DNA of 64,000 nucleotides from Bemisia tabaci (taxonomy: Eukaryota > Arthropoda > Insecta > Hemiptera > Aleyrodidae), in contig NC_092793.1 in NCBI RefSeq assembly GCF_918797505.1, forward strand, positions 84,813,912 through 84,877,911. The letters are read 5' to 3'. Each line of letters starts with the position of its first letter. Positions within the stretch are counted from its first letter, which is position 1. A program made the translations under genes and the position numbers. The notes beneath the pieces are model-generated. The model saw nothing but the letters and a program-made list of their open reading frames with translations, was not told the DNA's origin and made no database searches. This document shows positions 63,209 to 64,000 of the stretch, piece after piece.

Positions 63209-63285
63209 ATAATTGTGATCGCCGATTTTTTCACAACCCAGTCGAACAGTGCAGACGGATTACTTACTGGGTGGCTATGTCCCTC

Positions 63286-63481
63286 AAGCCCGTGTCCCAC
63301 GATCAAATGAACTCATCAAATGCAAGATGGCGGAGATACGCACCTACTTAATTTCGCGCAAGTCCGCACGGGCTCTTTTAATCAACATTTGACGGCCCGT
63401 CAACTTTTGATTGCACGGCAACCAGTACACAACTCCGCCGTCTTGCATTGATGAGTTCATTTGATCGGGGGACACGGGCTT
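63286..63481. mobile_element. 196-bp MITE (AAGCCCGTGTCCC termini)
   Basis: AAGCCCGTGTCCCACGATCA with AATGAACTCATCAA at the left mirrors TTGATGAGTTCATTTGATCG and GGGGGACACGGGCTT at the right. Confidence 0.85.
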
Positions 63482-63484
63482 TCC

Positions 63485-63659
63485 ACACCCAGCTACCTCG
63501 AAGGGTCAGGATGTTGGAGTGGCATAGTCATCCACAGTCACGATGACTGATATTTGAGTGTCCTCAGATGTCAGTCACCTTTGGGCATTGAACCTGGGAC
63601 TTCGGCAGCGGCTGGGGTTGGCAGCGAACTGCCTGGACCACTACACCACCGAGGCTGAC
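63485..63659 (-). mobile_element. tRNA-derived SINE
   Basis: On the minus strand, box A TGGTGTAGTGG (63638-63648) and box B GGTTCAATGCC (63584-63594) are spaced as in a tRNA-type RNA polymerase III promoter. The head begins TCAGCCTCGG. The body extends to about 63485, next to the MITE. The head resembles Asp/Glu-type tRNAs but does not fold as a real tRNA gene. Confidence 0.7.
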
Positions 63660-63699
63660 ACGAGCTTCTTAGAAGCCTAAAATTGAAGGTGGAGGAAGG

Positions 63700-64000
63700 T
63701 CATTTCCCTCCAAGTAACTACAGATTGTTAAGATGATTCGTCAAGCTTTCTTACCCGCCCGGCAAAGCAACGTTGTCGCAACATCGCCACAACATTGTCA
63801 CGGGTGGTGGCAACGTCGAACGGCAACATTGCTACAACGTTGACGACATATTATTTTTGCTACCTGAGTCACTATTGCCCAAACATGGCCAGAATATTTC
63901 CCTGCAATGTTGCTTGCAAAACGTTCCCAGAATATTATGACCACGTTGCTCGGCAATGTTAACCGGATGTAGCCGGAAAAGTTTTACTAAACACGTTGGC
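63700..64000. repeat. Degenerate CAACGTTG/CAACATTG-rich sequence
   Basis: From about 63765 the phrases GCAACGTTG, CAACATTG and GGCAATGTT recur many times in both orientations up to the window end. No gene. Confidence 0.5.

Noticed and set aside
63485..63659. A genuine tRNA gene
   Set aside because: Boxes A and B are present but the cloverleaf, especially the acceptor stem, is not convincing and a SINE-type body follows.

Overview
The window is a repeat-dense stretch of an arthropod genome, most likely an insect. Support comes from an interstitial (TTAGG)n telomere-type array at 49370-49497, one spliced exon of a DEG/ENaC (pickpocket-like) channel at 3153-3285, and many insect-type mobile elements (Maverick/adintovirus, mariner, hAT, copia, gag relics, a tRNA-derived SINE). 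A hemipteran is my guess; the species cannot be fixed from the sequence alone. Ordinary host coding sequence is almost absent. A run of exactly 500 N at 58500-58999 is an assembly gap.

The main object is a Maverick/Polinton (adintovirus-like) element at about 19756-36212, roughly 16.5 kb, with terminal inverted repeats (TIRs) of about 1.3-1.5 kb. From left to right it holds: a TIR carrying a broken copy of a small membrane-protein gene; a minisatellite; a chromodomain integrase (-); two tandem fibre-like paralogues (-); a conserved protein of unknown function (-); the FtsK/HerA packaging ATPase (-). A divergent promoter region follows, then on the + strand a phospholipase A2-domain virion protein with a pX-like tail, an adenain-type cysteine protease, a penton-like minor capsid protein, a 58-residue overlapping small gene, and the double-jelly-roll major capsid protein. 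On the - strand further right lie two genes of unknown function and a large protein-primed type B DNA polymerase with tandem zinc fingers. A repeated promoter array, a small helical protein (+), and an intact membrane-protein gene (+) inside the right TIR complete it. Replication, integration, packaging, maturation and capsid modules are all present, but at least seven breaks (six frameshifts and one nonsense codon) make this copy defective, or reflect residual assembly errors. A TATAAATAGTAT-like motif recurs just upstream of many genes and is the best candidate for a shared promoter.

To the left (8700-17115) lies a degraded, rearranged second copy: polymerase N-terminus, PLA2 start, ATPase, integrase, an intact membrane-protein gene, and a TIR end. 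It is split by a nest of palindromic elements at 11738-15745. To the right (36735-47580) a third unit has Maverick-type TIRs and a perfect 6-bp target duplication (GTGGGT). Its interior is a stack of unrelated elements: a mariner relic split by two insertions, a copia relic, MITEs and a hAT element with an 8-bp duplication.

The first 8 kb hold palindromic repeats, including foldback arms of about 1.4 kb at 3660-7855. From 47.6 kb to the end the sequence holds diverged tandem repeats, the telomere-like array with adjoining satellite, possible LTR-retroelement leader sequence, hairpin arrays, a 0.7-kb near-perfect palindrome, four MITEs and a SINE.
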